The translations under genes and the position numbers were made by a program. The notes under the pieces were generated by a model. That model did no database searches and was not told the origin of the DNA. It saw only the letters and a program-made list of their open reading frames with translations. A stretch of DNA of 20,141 bases from an archaeon (GTDB lineage: Archaea; Thermoproteota; Nitrososphaeria; Nitrososphaerales; UBA183): contig JAKAPI010000009.1 of assembly GCA_021807225.1 (NCBI GenBank), forward strand, positions 1-20,141, given 5' to 3'. Positions 1 to 7,967 of this stretch are shown here, piece after piece; the first letter of the stretch is position 1; each line of letters starts with the position of its first letter.

Positions 1-12
1 CGGCCGAGGGCG

Positions 13-717
13 TTAAAAGCGTGAGCCGGCGACCAGCTTCTGTATCCCCGAGCTGTACTGGGCCGCCTTCTTCGCGGACTCCGCTATCTCCTCGGGCACC
101 CCCAGGATGACCGCAGCCCTCCGCAGGACCGCCTTCCTGGTCGAAGGGGTGATCTTGTACGACAGTGGCAACGTCGCGGCGAACTCCGTCACCTCAGGGT
201 CGCCGAACGGGAACCTGGGCTGCACCCACCGGGAGCACGCCCCCACGTCTCTCACCCTCCCCCGGCCATCATATCCTCCGAAGTCGGCCTCCATCATCGC
301 CTTCGCCTCGGCCGGGCCGCCGGCGCCGAGCGCCCTGGAGTACTTGGCGTACCCGCCGAACAGCTCGTCTGCCAGCTGTCCGAGGAGCATGACCCGCGCT
401 CCCGCCGCGGCCGCGCTCTGGGCCGCCAGCGAGTAGAGGCACCAGAGGCTCTTGTCCATGACCGTCGGCTCGAAGGGGAGGTCGAGCCTCTCAAGCTCCC
501 TCGCCACCGCCTCTTCAGTCAGCTTCGTCGTGACAGTTTCGACCCCCATGTCGGCGGCCGCACTCCTCGCCTTCGCCCCGTCCCCGGAGGCCTCAGAGTA
601 GCCTGTGCATGCCACCACCCGGGCGCTCCGCTTCGCGCAGACGGCGAGCACAGAGCTGTCCACCCCCCCTGAAAACGCTACCGCAACCGTGTTTTCGCGG
701 GCAACAGCCCTCGCCAC
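13..717 (-). CDS. Stand-alone asparagine-synthetase-type PP-loop ATP pyrophosphatase
   Basis: Seen: an N-type ATP-pyrophosphatase PP-loop (SGGVDSS, residues 16-22), then LLGQLADELFGGY (111-123), the AsnB-like RFPFGDPEVTEFA segment (169-180) and a C-terminal KKAAQYSSGIQK (216-227). These are hallmarks of the AsnB synthetase domain. There is no N-terminal glutaminase domain, so ammonia for any amidation would have to come from elsewhere. The family adenylates a carboxylate with ATP; asparagine or another amide is a possible product, but the substrate is not readable. It is the last gene of the GINS-MCM-Hel308 operon. The GTG at 717 has AGGAGG at 730-735, about 12 nt upstream. However, the frame stays open upstream with a helix-like segment (ELARRIERS), and the 62-nt gap to the Hel308 stop is long for this operon, so the true start may be CTG at 741 or 783. 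Fold is confident; function is not. Confidence 0.8.
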   Translation of the reverse strand: MARAVARENTVAVAFSGGVDSSVLAVCAKRSARVVACTGYSEASGDGAKARSAAADMGVETVTTKLTEEAVARELERLDLPFEPTVMDKSLWCLYSLAAQSAAAAGARVMLLGQLADELFGGYAKYSRALGAGGPAEAKAMMEADFGGYDGRGRVRDVGACSRWVQPRFPFGDPEVTEFAATLPLSYKITPSTRKAVLRRAAVILGVPEEIAESAKKAAQYSSGIQKLVAGSRF

Positions 718-779
718 CGAGCGCTCGATCCTCCTGGCCAGCTCGGATGCCGCTGCCTCGAACCCTTCGGGGCCTTCGG

Positions 780-3700
780 TCAGTACCTCGCCACCTGTTC
801 CTTGATCTTCCTCGCGACCGCGGTCCCCACCTTCTCCACGGCAGCGAGCCTGTCGGCCGGGGCCTCCTTGATGTCTTCCAGGGTCTTGAACCCTGCCGAA
901 TACAGGGCCCTGGCCCTCACCCTCCCCACCCCGCTCAGGTTCGTCAGCTCGAGGAGCTCCGCGCTCACGCCGGTCGACACCCTCCTTCGGAGCGTGTCAG
1001 CCTGCTTCACGATCTCGGGCGCCTTGAACAGCCTCCCGAGCTCCACCAGGGCGTGCAGCAGCCAGTCCGCGTTGTCCACGGCCCTGTGCATGTCGCCGGG
1101 CTCGACCCCGAGCCTCGACAGCAGCTGCTCCTCTCTCCATTCGTCTATCCACCCATGGAGCGCCATCACGCTCCTCATGTCCTGGAGGACCCGGTCGTAG
1201 TCCGCGAACTCCTTGGTGGTGTGCCTCTGCAGCATCTCCTGCGCATGCTCCTCCAGGAACGCCATCGCCTCCTCGTAGTCCTTCGAGCGCAGAGGGAACT
1301 TGGGCTCGAAGTCCGGGGTCGAGGCGACCAGGTGGAGGAGGCCGGCGGTGTACTCCTTCCCCGGCTCCGCGCGCCTCACCCCGTCCCTGAACATCACCGC
1401 GGTCACCGGGTCGACGTAGAGCATCGAGACCCTGAGCCCGAAGTCTGTCGCGTAGAAGAGCCCGCCCTGGGACTCCAGGAGCCTTTCAGACAGGAGGTAT
1501 CCGAGCGCCTTCTCAGTCATCCTGGTCAGCTCGGCCGGGCGCACCTGCATGGCGAGGAGCGTCTTCCCAAAGAGGCCGTCGAGGTCCGCCTTCGACAGGC
1601 CCCTCGCCGTGGCTATCGTCGCCAGGGTGTGGGACCGCATCGCCGCCTCGTCCGCCAGCCTTGACCTGATCGGCTCCGGGGGCTCCTTGGTGTAGTGCTC
1701 GAGGAAGTCGGCGGCGGGCTGGGACGGGGGCGGGACCATCACCGTCTCTCCGTGGTCGTCGAACTGTGGCCTCCCGGCCCTCCCTGCCATCTGCCTGTAC
1801 TCGAGAACCGAGATCTCTGCGTTCCCGCCCTGCTCCACGTCGTACCTCGTCATGTCCGCGATGACCACCCTCCTCGCAGGGAGGTTGACCCCTGCCGAAT
1901 TGTGCACCACAAAGGAGCCCACGTAGCTCGAATGCCCTTCCACTTCGAGGTTGTGCACCAGTCCCGAATATTCCTCTACGCCAATCTCGCGGACGGGCAT
2001 GTAGTAGAAGTCGTCGTCAATGTGCCCGCGGTTGAATTCTCGGTTGACACGGATAGGCCGCTCAGGCTTGAAAAGGACGCTCTTTGCAAAATCACGGTAC
2101 TGCTTCCCAGAGATCGAAACCACATAGAGGTCGTGCTTATGCACGATTTTCACCCGACCGCTTGCTTCCCTCCCGGCCCGAGTGCTTGCCGAGATGCATG
2201 GCATGTATCCCATCTTCACTAGGGCGGCGAAGAGTTGCTTTGCCAATGTCTTGGAAGTCGTGTGGTACCTGGCGTTCTTAGGACCCGTTCTTGCGACCGT
2301 TCCGTCGCCCCGCCAAAGCCCGCGGACGAAGTGAGACAGCCTCTCCTTCGGCAGAAGAAGGATTTCGTGGGGCAGCTTCTTCTCGTGGGCGGATGTTCCA
2401 AACGCCTGCCGCAGGAGCGAAGCTAGTTGTTTAGAGCAAGCGTACACCTTGCGCCGATGCCTCTCGGCGTCGGTTACCCTAGGCACGAGTCCGAGCCCCT
2501 TGAACCATTCAACAGTCTCACGTGTGAGTTCCGTTTCATGGGTGCCGAGTCCGAAGTAGACTTGGCCCCCAGGCTCGCTGAATCCTTCAGCTACATACAC
2601 CCCAAGCTGTTCGAGTGTCTTGTCTGTCAGTTCGATCCTGTTCGACTTTAGGCGTGACCAGTGAGTCCCTACGACCCCGGTCTGGTTAGAAATGGGCCCA
2701 ATCTCTGGAAGTGCCAGACTCGCAATCTCCTTTTCCACTTTGATTCGCGGAAACAGGACCATGTCACCAGGTTCCAATTCCTTTGCTTCGACCCACGTCG
2801 GTTCAGAGTAAACCCACCAGTGGCGGTTGTGTCTCTTGGTGTGGGATGAACACCTGCGGCGCGTGCACCTCAGAACCTTGTGCTCCGGCGTCATGCGCAT
2901 CGGGAGCTGGAACCAGGGAGTCACCCTGAGCAACGGTCCCGTGTACTGCCTGCTTGTAGGTCCGATCACCCTTTCAAAGGTGTTCCCGTGGGTCAGAACA
3001 CGGCTGCCCGATCCTAATTCTTGAATCTGCACTGGTCCTGGGTTCCCGAAAATCTCCTCTCCCGTGGGGAGGCAGAGAGTGGGGGTCGCCGCCAAGACCT
3101 TGATCGCCCTCGCCCTGTAGTACTCCTCCACGATGCGCCTGTGCTCACCCTCGAGGCCTGCGTGGTGGAACGCGGCCCCCTTCGCGACCACTTCGGCCAG
3201 CAGCCTGCTCAGGCTCGTCTCTTCCCCCGCGCCGAGGATCCTCCTGGACGCCTCCGAGACCGCCTTCTTCTCCTCCGGGCTGAGCCGCTTCTCTGTGAGC
3301 TCCGCCGCCCGGGTGGCCAGGCTCACCGCCCTCCGCCTCGTGTTCGCGAATATCAGGGACTGCCCCCCTTCCTTGATGGTCTCCATGGCCACGTCGATGG
3401 GGGAGCCGTAGGTCGACCTGGGGACCGGCCTCTCCTCCCCGTCGGTGAACACCACCCTTCCGTAGTCGTACACCCCTTCCCTCAGGGGGACCGGCCGCCA
3501 GTCCATCTCCACCGGGGTCGCGTGCAGCCACTCCCCCAGGGTCTTCGCGTTGCTTATTGTGGCGGAGAGGGCGAGAAGCTGCGCGTCGATCCCCAAGTGG
3601 AGGACCTTGGTGAGGATCATCTCGAGGGTGGGCCCCCTGCTGTCGCTGCCCGCAAGATGGACCTCGTCAGCGATGAACAGCCCGACTGTGTTGATCCAGG

Positions 3701-4097
3701 CGACCCGGTGCCGCATCACCGAGTCGAACCTCTCGTTCGTCAGCACTATGATGTCCGACCTCCCGAGCGACTCTCCGCTGGAGTCGTAGTCCCCGGTAGA
3801 TATCGAGGTCCGTATCCCGAACCTGTTTAGCTCGGAGAACTCTGCGTACTTCTCTGACGCCAGCGCCCTCAGGGGGGCCAGGTAGACCACCTTGCGTCCC
3901 TGCTTCGCCTTCAGGTACGCGGCCATCAGCGCCAGCAGGGTCTTCCCGGACGCCGTGGGGGATGAGACGACAAGGCTCTTCCCCTCGAGTAGCCCCGCCA
4001 TGATCGCCCGCTCCTGGGGCGGGTACAGTTCCGTTATCCCCTTCTCCCTGATGTAGTTGAGCAGCTCGTCGGGGACCTTGGTTTCCTCTATCCTCAA
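780..4097 (-). CDS. hel308: Hel308 (Ski2-like) DNA helicase precursor, intein-containing
   Basis: An ATP-dependent 3'-5' superfamily 2 helicase that acts on stalled replication forks. Seen: YPPQER Q-motif (25-30), SSPTASGKT Walker A (45-53), APLRALASEKY motif Ia (74-84), DEVH box (144-147), SAT motif III (178-180), FANTRRR motif IV (250-256), motif V split by an intein (TPTL at 338-341, then SAGVNLPARR from 734), and QMAGRAGRP motif VI (769-777). A helix-hairpin-helix region ends the protein (about 1047-1105). Removing the 392-residue intein leaves 713 aa, the usual Hel308 size. The TTG start gives the expected Hel308 N-terminus (RIEETKVPDELL) and has AGGGAG 8 nt upstream. It begins 17 nt after the MCM stop, so the two genes are co-transcribed. 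An active helicase requires protein splicing. Confidence 0.96.
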   Translation of the reverse strand: MRIEETKVPDELLNYIREKGITELYPPQERAIMAGLLEGKSLVVSSPTASGKTLLALMAAYLKAKQGRKVVYLAPLRALASEKYAEFSELNRFGIRTSISTGDYDSSGESLGRSDIIVLTNERFDSVMRHRVAWINTVGLFIADEVHLAGSDSRGPTLEMILTKVLHLGIDAQLLALSATISNAKTLGEWLHATPVEMDWRPVPLREGVYDYGRVVFTDGEERPVPRSTYGSPIDVAMETIKEGGQSLIFANTRRRAVSLATRAAELTEKRLSPEEKKAVSEASRRILGAGEETSLSRLLAEVVAKGAAFHHAGLEGEHRRIVEEYYRARAIKVLAATPTLCLPTGEEIFGNPGPVQIQELGSGSRVLTHGNTFERVIGPTSRQYTGPLLRVTPWFQLPMRMTPEHKVLRCTRRRCSSHTKRHNRHWWVYSEPTWVEAKELEPGDMVLFPRIKVEKEIASLALPEIGPISNQTGVVGTHWSRLKSNRIELTDKTLEQLGVYVAEGFSEPGGQVYFGLGTHETELTRETVEWFKGLGLVPRVTDAERHRRKVYACSKQLASLLRQAFGTSAHEKKLPHEILLLPKERLSHFVRGLWRGDGTVARTGPKNARYHTTSKTLAKQLFAALVKMGYMPCISASTRAGREASGRVKIVHKHDLYVVSISGKQYRDFAKSVLFKPERPIRVNREFNRGHIDDDFYYMPVREIGVEEYSGLVHNLEVEGHSSYVGSFVVHNSAGVNLPARRVVIADMTRYDVEQGGNAEISVLEYRQMAGRAGRPQFDDHGETVMVPPPSQPAADFLEHYTKEPPEPIRSRLADEAAMRSHTLATIATARGLSKADLDGLFGKTLLAMQVRPAELTRMTEKALGYLLSERLLESQGGLFYATDFGLRVSMLYVDPVTAVMFRDGVRRAEPGKEYTAGLLHLVASTPDFEPKFPLRSKDYEEAMAFLEEHAQEMLQRHTTKEFADYDRVLQDMRSVMALHGWIDEWREEQLLSRLGVEPGDMHRAVDNADWLLHALVELGRLFKAPEIVKQADTLRRRVSTGVSAELLELTNLSGVGRVRARALYSAGFKTLEDIKEAPADRLAAVEKVGTAVARKIKEQVARY
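1899..3074 (-). mobile_element. Hel308 intein with LAGLIDADG homing endonuclease (392 aa)
   Basis: Seen: an in-frame insertion between TPTL and SAGVNLPARR of helicase motif V. It starts with Cys1 (CLPTGEE), has block B TPEHKV (T62, H65), and ends with the block F-like segment VHNLEVEGHSSYVG and the terminal His391-Asn392, followed by Ser+1. All expected class 1 splicing residues are present. Two dodecapeptide motifs, LGVYVAEG (157-164) and FVRGLWRGDGTV (249-260), carry the acidic residues Glu163 and Asp257, so the endonuclease looks intact. Hand-counted GC for three 60-nt lines inside (2041, 2401, 2701) is 97/180, against 84/120 for two flanking lines (1621, 3241). This supports horizontal acquisition. 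Known inteins occur at this conserved Hel308 position in other archaea. Confidence 0.95.
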
Positions 4098-4114
4098 GGG
4101 GACGGCTCCCTGGT

Positions 4115-6163
4115 CTAGGTGCCCAGCCTGCGGATGAATCCGGGCTTTGACTCGTAGACCATGCCTTCTCTGAACATCGTCCGGATCATCTTCTCCGCGT
4201 CTTCGTCGGAGAACTTCGCCTTCACCAGCTCCTCCTTGAACGCCTTGCGCTCCACCGGCTTCTTCTCGGCCCCCTCGAGCCCCTTCAGGATCTCGAGGGC
4301 AGCCCTGAGGTTCTTGGCCTCACCGGCAGGCTTGCCCAGCTGTATGCCGAAGTCCGTCTTCTTGGTGGTCGCGTCGGTGAGTATGTCCTCCACCATCCTG
4401 TTCATCAGCGCGATGGCCGACAGCGCGTCTTCCTCGGTCACCTCGTCCCTGAGGAGCACCCTGGCCCTGGCTGTGGCGATCCTGATGAGCGCCTCCAGCG
4501 TCCTGGGGGTCGGAGGGATCGAATCTTCGGTCGTGCTCGACCTCCTCAGCTCGAGGTAGAACTCCCTGATCCTGTCCATGGCCCCCTTGGTGAGATTCGG
4601 CGAGATCCTCTTCGCGTAAGTGAGATACTTCTTGAGCAGGCTGAACTCGATGGGCGGGGGCGCCGTGTATGACCTCCGGGCGTGGACGGAAAGGATGTGC
4701 GTGGCGAGCCGTTCGTCGTCCGCCGGGGTCGGCTGGTCCCTGAAGACAAAGATGATGTCGAACCTGGTCAGCAGCGGGATGGGCAGCGTCCCGATGTTCT
4801 CGATGAGGTTCTGGAAGGGATTGTACCTCCCCAGCACCGGGTTGCAGGCCGCCAGTATCGCGGTCCTCGCGTTCAGGGTGGCGTAGATGCCCCCCTTCGC
4901 GATGGTGACCGTCTGCTGCTCCATCATCTCGTGGAGCGCGGTCCTGTCCTCGGGCTTCATCTTCTCGAACTCGTCAATGGCCGCGATCCCCAGGTCTGCG
5001 AGGACGACCACGCCAGCTTCGAGCATCAGGACGTTCTTCTCCCTGATCACGGCGGCGGACAGCCCGGCTGCGGTGGTCCCCCTCCCTGAGGCATACAGCC
5101 CCCTCGGCGCCACCTGCGAAGCGAACTTCAGCATCTCTGACTTACCGGTCCCGGGGTCGCCGACGAATAGGGCGTTGATGTCCCCCCTGAGCTTGGTCCC
5201 GTCCGGGAGTACGGTCGCGCTCCCGCCCGCCAGCAGGAGCAGTATCGCCTCCTTCTCGGGCTGATGCCCGAGTATCACCGGGGCGATCGAGCTGACCAGC
5301 CTGTCGTAGGCGTCCGGCGAGGCCGCGATCTTCTTGATCAGCTCCTCGTCCTCCTTGCTCACCAGCACCTGATCAGGCTCCTTCCCCTTGACCTCGACGT
5401 GGTTGCAATCCACCTGGGACCTGAAGAGCCTCGTCTTCACCTGGCCCAGCGTGTAGTCTGGCACGGCCCTCACCACCCCTGTCAGCACCACCCTGTCCCC
5501 GGGCCTCGCGGTGTTCACCATGTCTCCGTCGACGTTTACGTCGAAGAACTGCGGGAGCTGCCCCGGCGGGAGCTCTTCCGGAAGCTCCTGAACGCGCACC
5601 ACCTGGAAGTCGATGAACCTGCTGTGCCTCCTGTCCAGCTCGAAGTTCCTCACCTCTCCGCACAGCTCGCACTTCGGCGGCCGCTTGAGCGCCATGTCGT
5701 CCTGCTCCTGGTACGTCAGGTGCCCGCTCGGGCAGACCCAGGCGGCCTCGGTCATCAGCGGCCTGAGCTCAGACGTCCTGACGACCATCCCTGAAATGGC
5801 GAGCATCTTGTCGATGTATGACGTGTCCACCTTCCGGAGGGGGACCAGGTCCGTCAGCCCCCTGAGCCTGACGGTCAGCTCCCTCTTGACCCTGTCCGCA
5901 TAGAGCGCGTTCTCGCTTCTCATGGTCTCGAAGGCGGCGATCTTGAAAGACGCCAGGGACGAGTCCGGCTCCAGGAGCACCCTGTTGGCCAGGTCGTTGT
6001 TGTACCTCAGGAGGTCGCCGAAGTCGACCACCAACGACTTGCCCTCCTTGGAGATAAGCTGAGATATCTTCTCCCTGTATACCGGGTCCCCCGACTTGTC
6101 TTTCACGGACTTTAGGAAGTCCTCGAACTGCTCTGACAGCTTGCCGCTGGCGAGGGTAGCCAA
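4115..6163 (-). CDS. mcm: Replicative DNA helicase MCM
   Basis: The hexameric 3'-5' helicase motor that unwinds DNA at archaeal replication forks. Seen: an N-terminal DNA-binding/oligomerisation region with a zinc site (C144, H148, C165, C168); AAA+ core with Walker A GDPGTGKS (335-342), SGRGTTAAGLSAAV helix-2 insert region (359-372), Walker B AIDEFEKM (395-402), sensor 1 AACNP (438-442), and arginine finger LLTRFD (464-469); then a C-terminal winged-helix region (about 600-682). At 682 aa it is a normal single-copy archaeal MCM, with no intein. The TTG start lies directly after the TAG of the GINS gene with no gap, with a G-rich stretch about 10 nt upstream. Translation is therefore probably coupled to GINS, its partner in the CMG-like complex. 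No key residue is missing. Confidence 0.97.
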   Translation of the reverse strand: MATLASGKLSEQFEDFLKSVKDKSGDPVYREKISQLISKEGKSLVVDFGDLLRYNNDLANRVLLEPDSSLASFKIAAFETMRSENALYADRVKRELTVRLRGLTDLVPLRKVDTSYIDKMLAISGMVVRTSELRPLMTEAAWVCPSGHLTYQEQDDMALKRPPKCELCGEVRNFELDRRHSRFIDFQVVRVQELPEELPPGQLPQFFDVNVDGDMVNTARPGDRVVLTGVVRAVPDYTLGQVKTRLFRSQVDCNHVEVKGKEPDQVLVSKEDEELIKKIAASPDAYDRLVSSIAPVILGHQPEKEAILLLLAGGSATVLPDGTKLRGDINALFVGDPGTGKSEMLKFASQVAPRGLYASGRGTTAAGLSAAVIREKNVLMLEAGVVVLADLGIAAIDEFEKMKPEDRTALHEMMEQQTVTIAKGGIYATLNARTAILAACNPVLGRYNPFQNLIENIGTLPIPLLTRFDIIFVFRDQPTPADDERLATHILSVHARRSYTAPPPIEFSLLKKYLTYAKRISPNLTKGAMDRIREFYLELRRSSTTEDSIPPTPRTLEALIRIATARARVLLRDEVTEEDALSAIALMNRMVEDILTDATTKKTDFGIQLGKPAGEAKNLRAALEILKGLEGAEKKPVERKAFKEELVKAKFSDEDAEKMIRTMFREGMVYESKPGFIRRLGT

Positions 6164-6763
6164 CTACTTCTGTCCCCCCAGAAGCCCGCTCTTCCACTCC
6201 TTGGAAAGGGACTGGGAGATGGCGAAGAAGGAGTTCTCCTCGGGCGTGAGCTTGTCCGTCAGCGTCGACGCCGAGGCAGAGGAACTTGAGAGCGACAGCA
6301 GCTTGCTGAGCCTGATCCCCACCAGGTCGTAACAGACGGCCCTGAGGCGGTCGAAGTCCTCCCTCCTGACCTTGCCTTCCGAAGCCCCCGCTGCGAGGGC
6401 CCCGAGCCTCCTTCTCATCCTGACGTAAAAGTCCGGCGGGAGGCCGGACAGCTGGAGCGGCCCCATCATCTTCTCCCTGCTGAGCGCGCTGAATATCTCG
6501 TTCTCGAACGGCGTCTCCGCGACGTCTGCCATCCCCTGGGTCACGAGCTCGTCCAGCACATACCTGGGGAGTTCGACCGTCTCTCCTTCGGCGAGCTTCT
6601 CGATGTGGAAGTCGCCGACGGTGAGGTCCTCGATCGAAGAGCGCATCTTGGCCCTCGCGGTCCCGAGGAGGTACTCCCTCTCACGGCGTTCGAGCATCTG
6701 CCTTAGGGCGAATTGCTCATCGGACAAAGCGGACGCCGACGACCCCGTGTCGATAATAAACAT
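6164..6763 (-). CDS. GINS complex subunit (Gins23-like by domain order)
   Basis: Part of the archaeal GINS complex, which bridges MCM with GAN/RecJ or Cdc45-like factors and primase. Seen: a small B-domain-like segment with EGETVELPRYVLDELVTQG (59-77) precedes a helical A-domain with LSGLPPDFYVRMRRRL (105-120) and RAVCYDLVGIRLSKLLSLS (141-159). B before A is the Gins23 (Psf2/Psf3) order, but the DFY motif resembles Gins51, so the exact subunit is uncertain. The tail is Ser-rich. The gene directly abuts mcm, as gins23 does in Sulfolobus. The ATG at 6763 has no Shine-Dalgarno and overlaps a TATA-like element. A leaderless start at TTG 6727 (residue 13) fits the promoter better and would give 187 aa. 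Confidence 0.78.
   Translation of the reverse strand: MFIIDTGSSASALSDEQFALRQMLERREREYLLGTARAKMRSSIEDLTVGDFHIEKLAEGETVELPRYVLDELVTQGMADVAETPFENEIFSALSREKMMGPLQLSGLPPDFYVRMRRRLGALAAGASEGKVRREDFDRLRAVCYDLVGIRLSKLLSLSSSSASASTLTDKLTPEENSFFAISQSLSKEWKSGLLGGQK
6752..6760 (-). promoter_or_regulatory. TATA element of the GINS-MCM-Hel308 operon
   Basis: TTTATTATC, read on the minus strand, is a lone AT-rich patch in GC-rich surroundings. Its first T lies 33 nt before the in-frame TTG at 6727, the same spacing (31-35 nt) seen at the livK, RAM-protein, tdh and kbl promoters here. It lies inside the codons following the ATG at 6763, which argues that the ATG is not the main start. Inference from sequence only. 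Confidence 0.5.
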
Positions 6764-6764
6764 T

Positions 6765-6781
6765 GGGCGGTCGTTGCGCCC
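6765..6781 (-). terminator. Possible hairpin terminator after livM
   Basis: Immediately after the livM TAG, the minus strand reads GGGCG, a 7-nt loop and CGCCC, then an AT-rich stretch (AATGTTTATTAT). The stem is only 5 bp, so this is a weak call. Its place between livM and the GINS promoter fits an insulating role. Confidence 0.3.
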
Positions 6782-7966
6782 CTAGGGCTTAACCGGGCTC
6801 GCATCCTCGGGCTCTCCTCGGCCCCGCTTCAGGCGCCCCATCACCCTGTCGAAGAGACCTTCCTTCTCCGAAGACTGGCTGGCGCTCACCGACCCCTTTG
6901 CCTTGGCTATCGTGTTGAGCAGCTTCTTCGGGAGGGTGAAGGACGACTTCTCCCTGATGATCCCTTCCGGCCTGAGATACAGTATCGCCAGCAGCATCCC
7001 GGCGAAAAGCAGGTCCTGGACCCAGTTCACGAAGCCCGGCGAGAAGGAGACGTACTTCTGGAGCGCCTGCTGCTCCTGCTGCAGCCCCTTGAAGATGGCG
7101 GAGAAGAAGAAGGCCCCCAGGGCCACCCCGGTGTTGTTCCCCGCGCCGCCGATGATTACGATGAGGAAGGGCCAGAATGTCCAGGCGAACCTGGTCCATG
7201 TGTCGTATTCGAAGGACCCGATGTAAAGCGAGTAGAGTGCCCCTGCCATGGCGGCCATGGCCGAGGCCACGATGAGCACGTTCCTCCTGATCTTGGTGTT
7301 GTCCTTGCCCAGGGCAGCAGACGCGTCCTCGTTGTCCCTGACCGCCCTCAGGGTCCTGCCCATGGGGGACCGGACCACCTTCTCGATGAAGACGTAGACC
7401 GCCACCAGGAACCCTACCATGATGGCGTCGTCCACCAGCCCTTCCACCCCTGGCCCGAGGGTCGAGAAGTAGTAGGCGGGGTCGGGGATGGCGATGGGGG
7501 AAGCCGAGTAGGTCCTCACGGCGACGTCGAAGAACTGTGCCATGGCCAGAAGGAGCATCCCGAGGTAGTCCTCCCTGAGCCTTATGGCAGGATACGATGC
7601 GAGGAAGCCGAGGAGCGCGCCGATGAACGCCGCGATGAGGAGCGCGAATGCCATGAGCTCGATGGCGAGCACGGGGTTGTGCACGATGTTGAGGTCGATC
7701 TGGTTCACGATCCTTCCGCTCAGCGCGAGGTAGTCCTGCCCCTTGCCGATGCCTGTGATCTGAACCGCCAGGAACCCCGAGAGGATCCCTCCGAAAGCGG
7801 CTCCTCCGGCGATGAAGAGGACCTTCCCGAAATTGGGGACGCCGGTGTAGCCGAACTCCAGGTTCAGCGAAAGGCTGATCGCGAGATAGAGGGCGTAGAA
7901 CTCGATGAAGTCGATGGTGAACGGGACGAGGTTGACCCCGAACAGGATCACAGAGGGGAGGCCCAT
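6782..7966 (-). CDS. livM: Branched-chain amino acid ABC transporter permease LivM
   Basis: An inner-channel subunit of a LivKHMGF-type importer in the cytoplasmic membrane. Seen: multiple hydrophobic helices, the LivM/LivH family segment NLEFGYTGVPNFGKVLF (35-51), and the cytoplasmic EAA-like coupling loop GRTLRAVRDNEDASAALG (203-220) that docks on the ATPases, then IIGGAGNNTGVALGAF (271-286). After LRPEGII a basic, Ser-rich soluble tail of about 57 residues (338-394) extends beyond the usual end. The ATG lies 1 nt after the livH stop, so the two are one operon. The substrate may be branched-chain amino acids, but this family also carries other amino acids, amides and urea, and specificity cannot be read from the permease. 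Confidence 0.93.
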   Translation of the reverse strand: MGLPSVILFGVNLVPFTIDFIEFYALYLAISLSLNLEFGYTGVPNFGKVLFIAGGAAFGGILSGFLAVQITGIGKGQDYLALSGRIVNQIDLNIVHNPVLAIELMAFALLIAAFIGALLGFLASYPAIRLREDYLGMLLLAMAQFFDVAVRTYSASPIAIPDPAYYFSTLGPGVEGLVDDAIMVGFLVAVYVFIEKVVRSPMGRTLRAVRDNEDASAALGKDNTKIRRNVLIVASAMAAMAGALYSLYIGSFEYDTWTRFAWTFWPFLIVIIGGAGNNTGVALGAFFFSAIFKGLQQEQQALQKYVSFSPGFVNWVQDLLFAGMLLAILYLRPEGIIREKSSFTLPKKLLNTIAKAKGSVSASQSSEKEGLFDRVMGRLKRGRGEPEDASPVKP

Positions 7967-7967
7967 G

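Noticed and set aside
609..1664. Long open frame (351 codons) on the plus strand opposite hel308
   Set aside because: Pro/Arg/His-rich shadow of a GC-rich gene; the opposite strand carries unmistakable Hel308 sequence.
3021..3830. Open frame of 269 codons antisense to hel308
   Set aside because: Low-complexity shadow translation with no domain; overlaps conserved helicase motifs.
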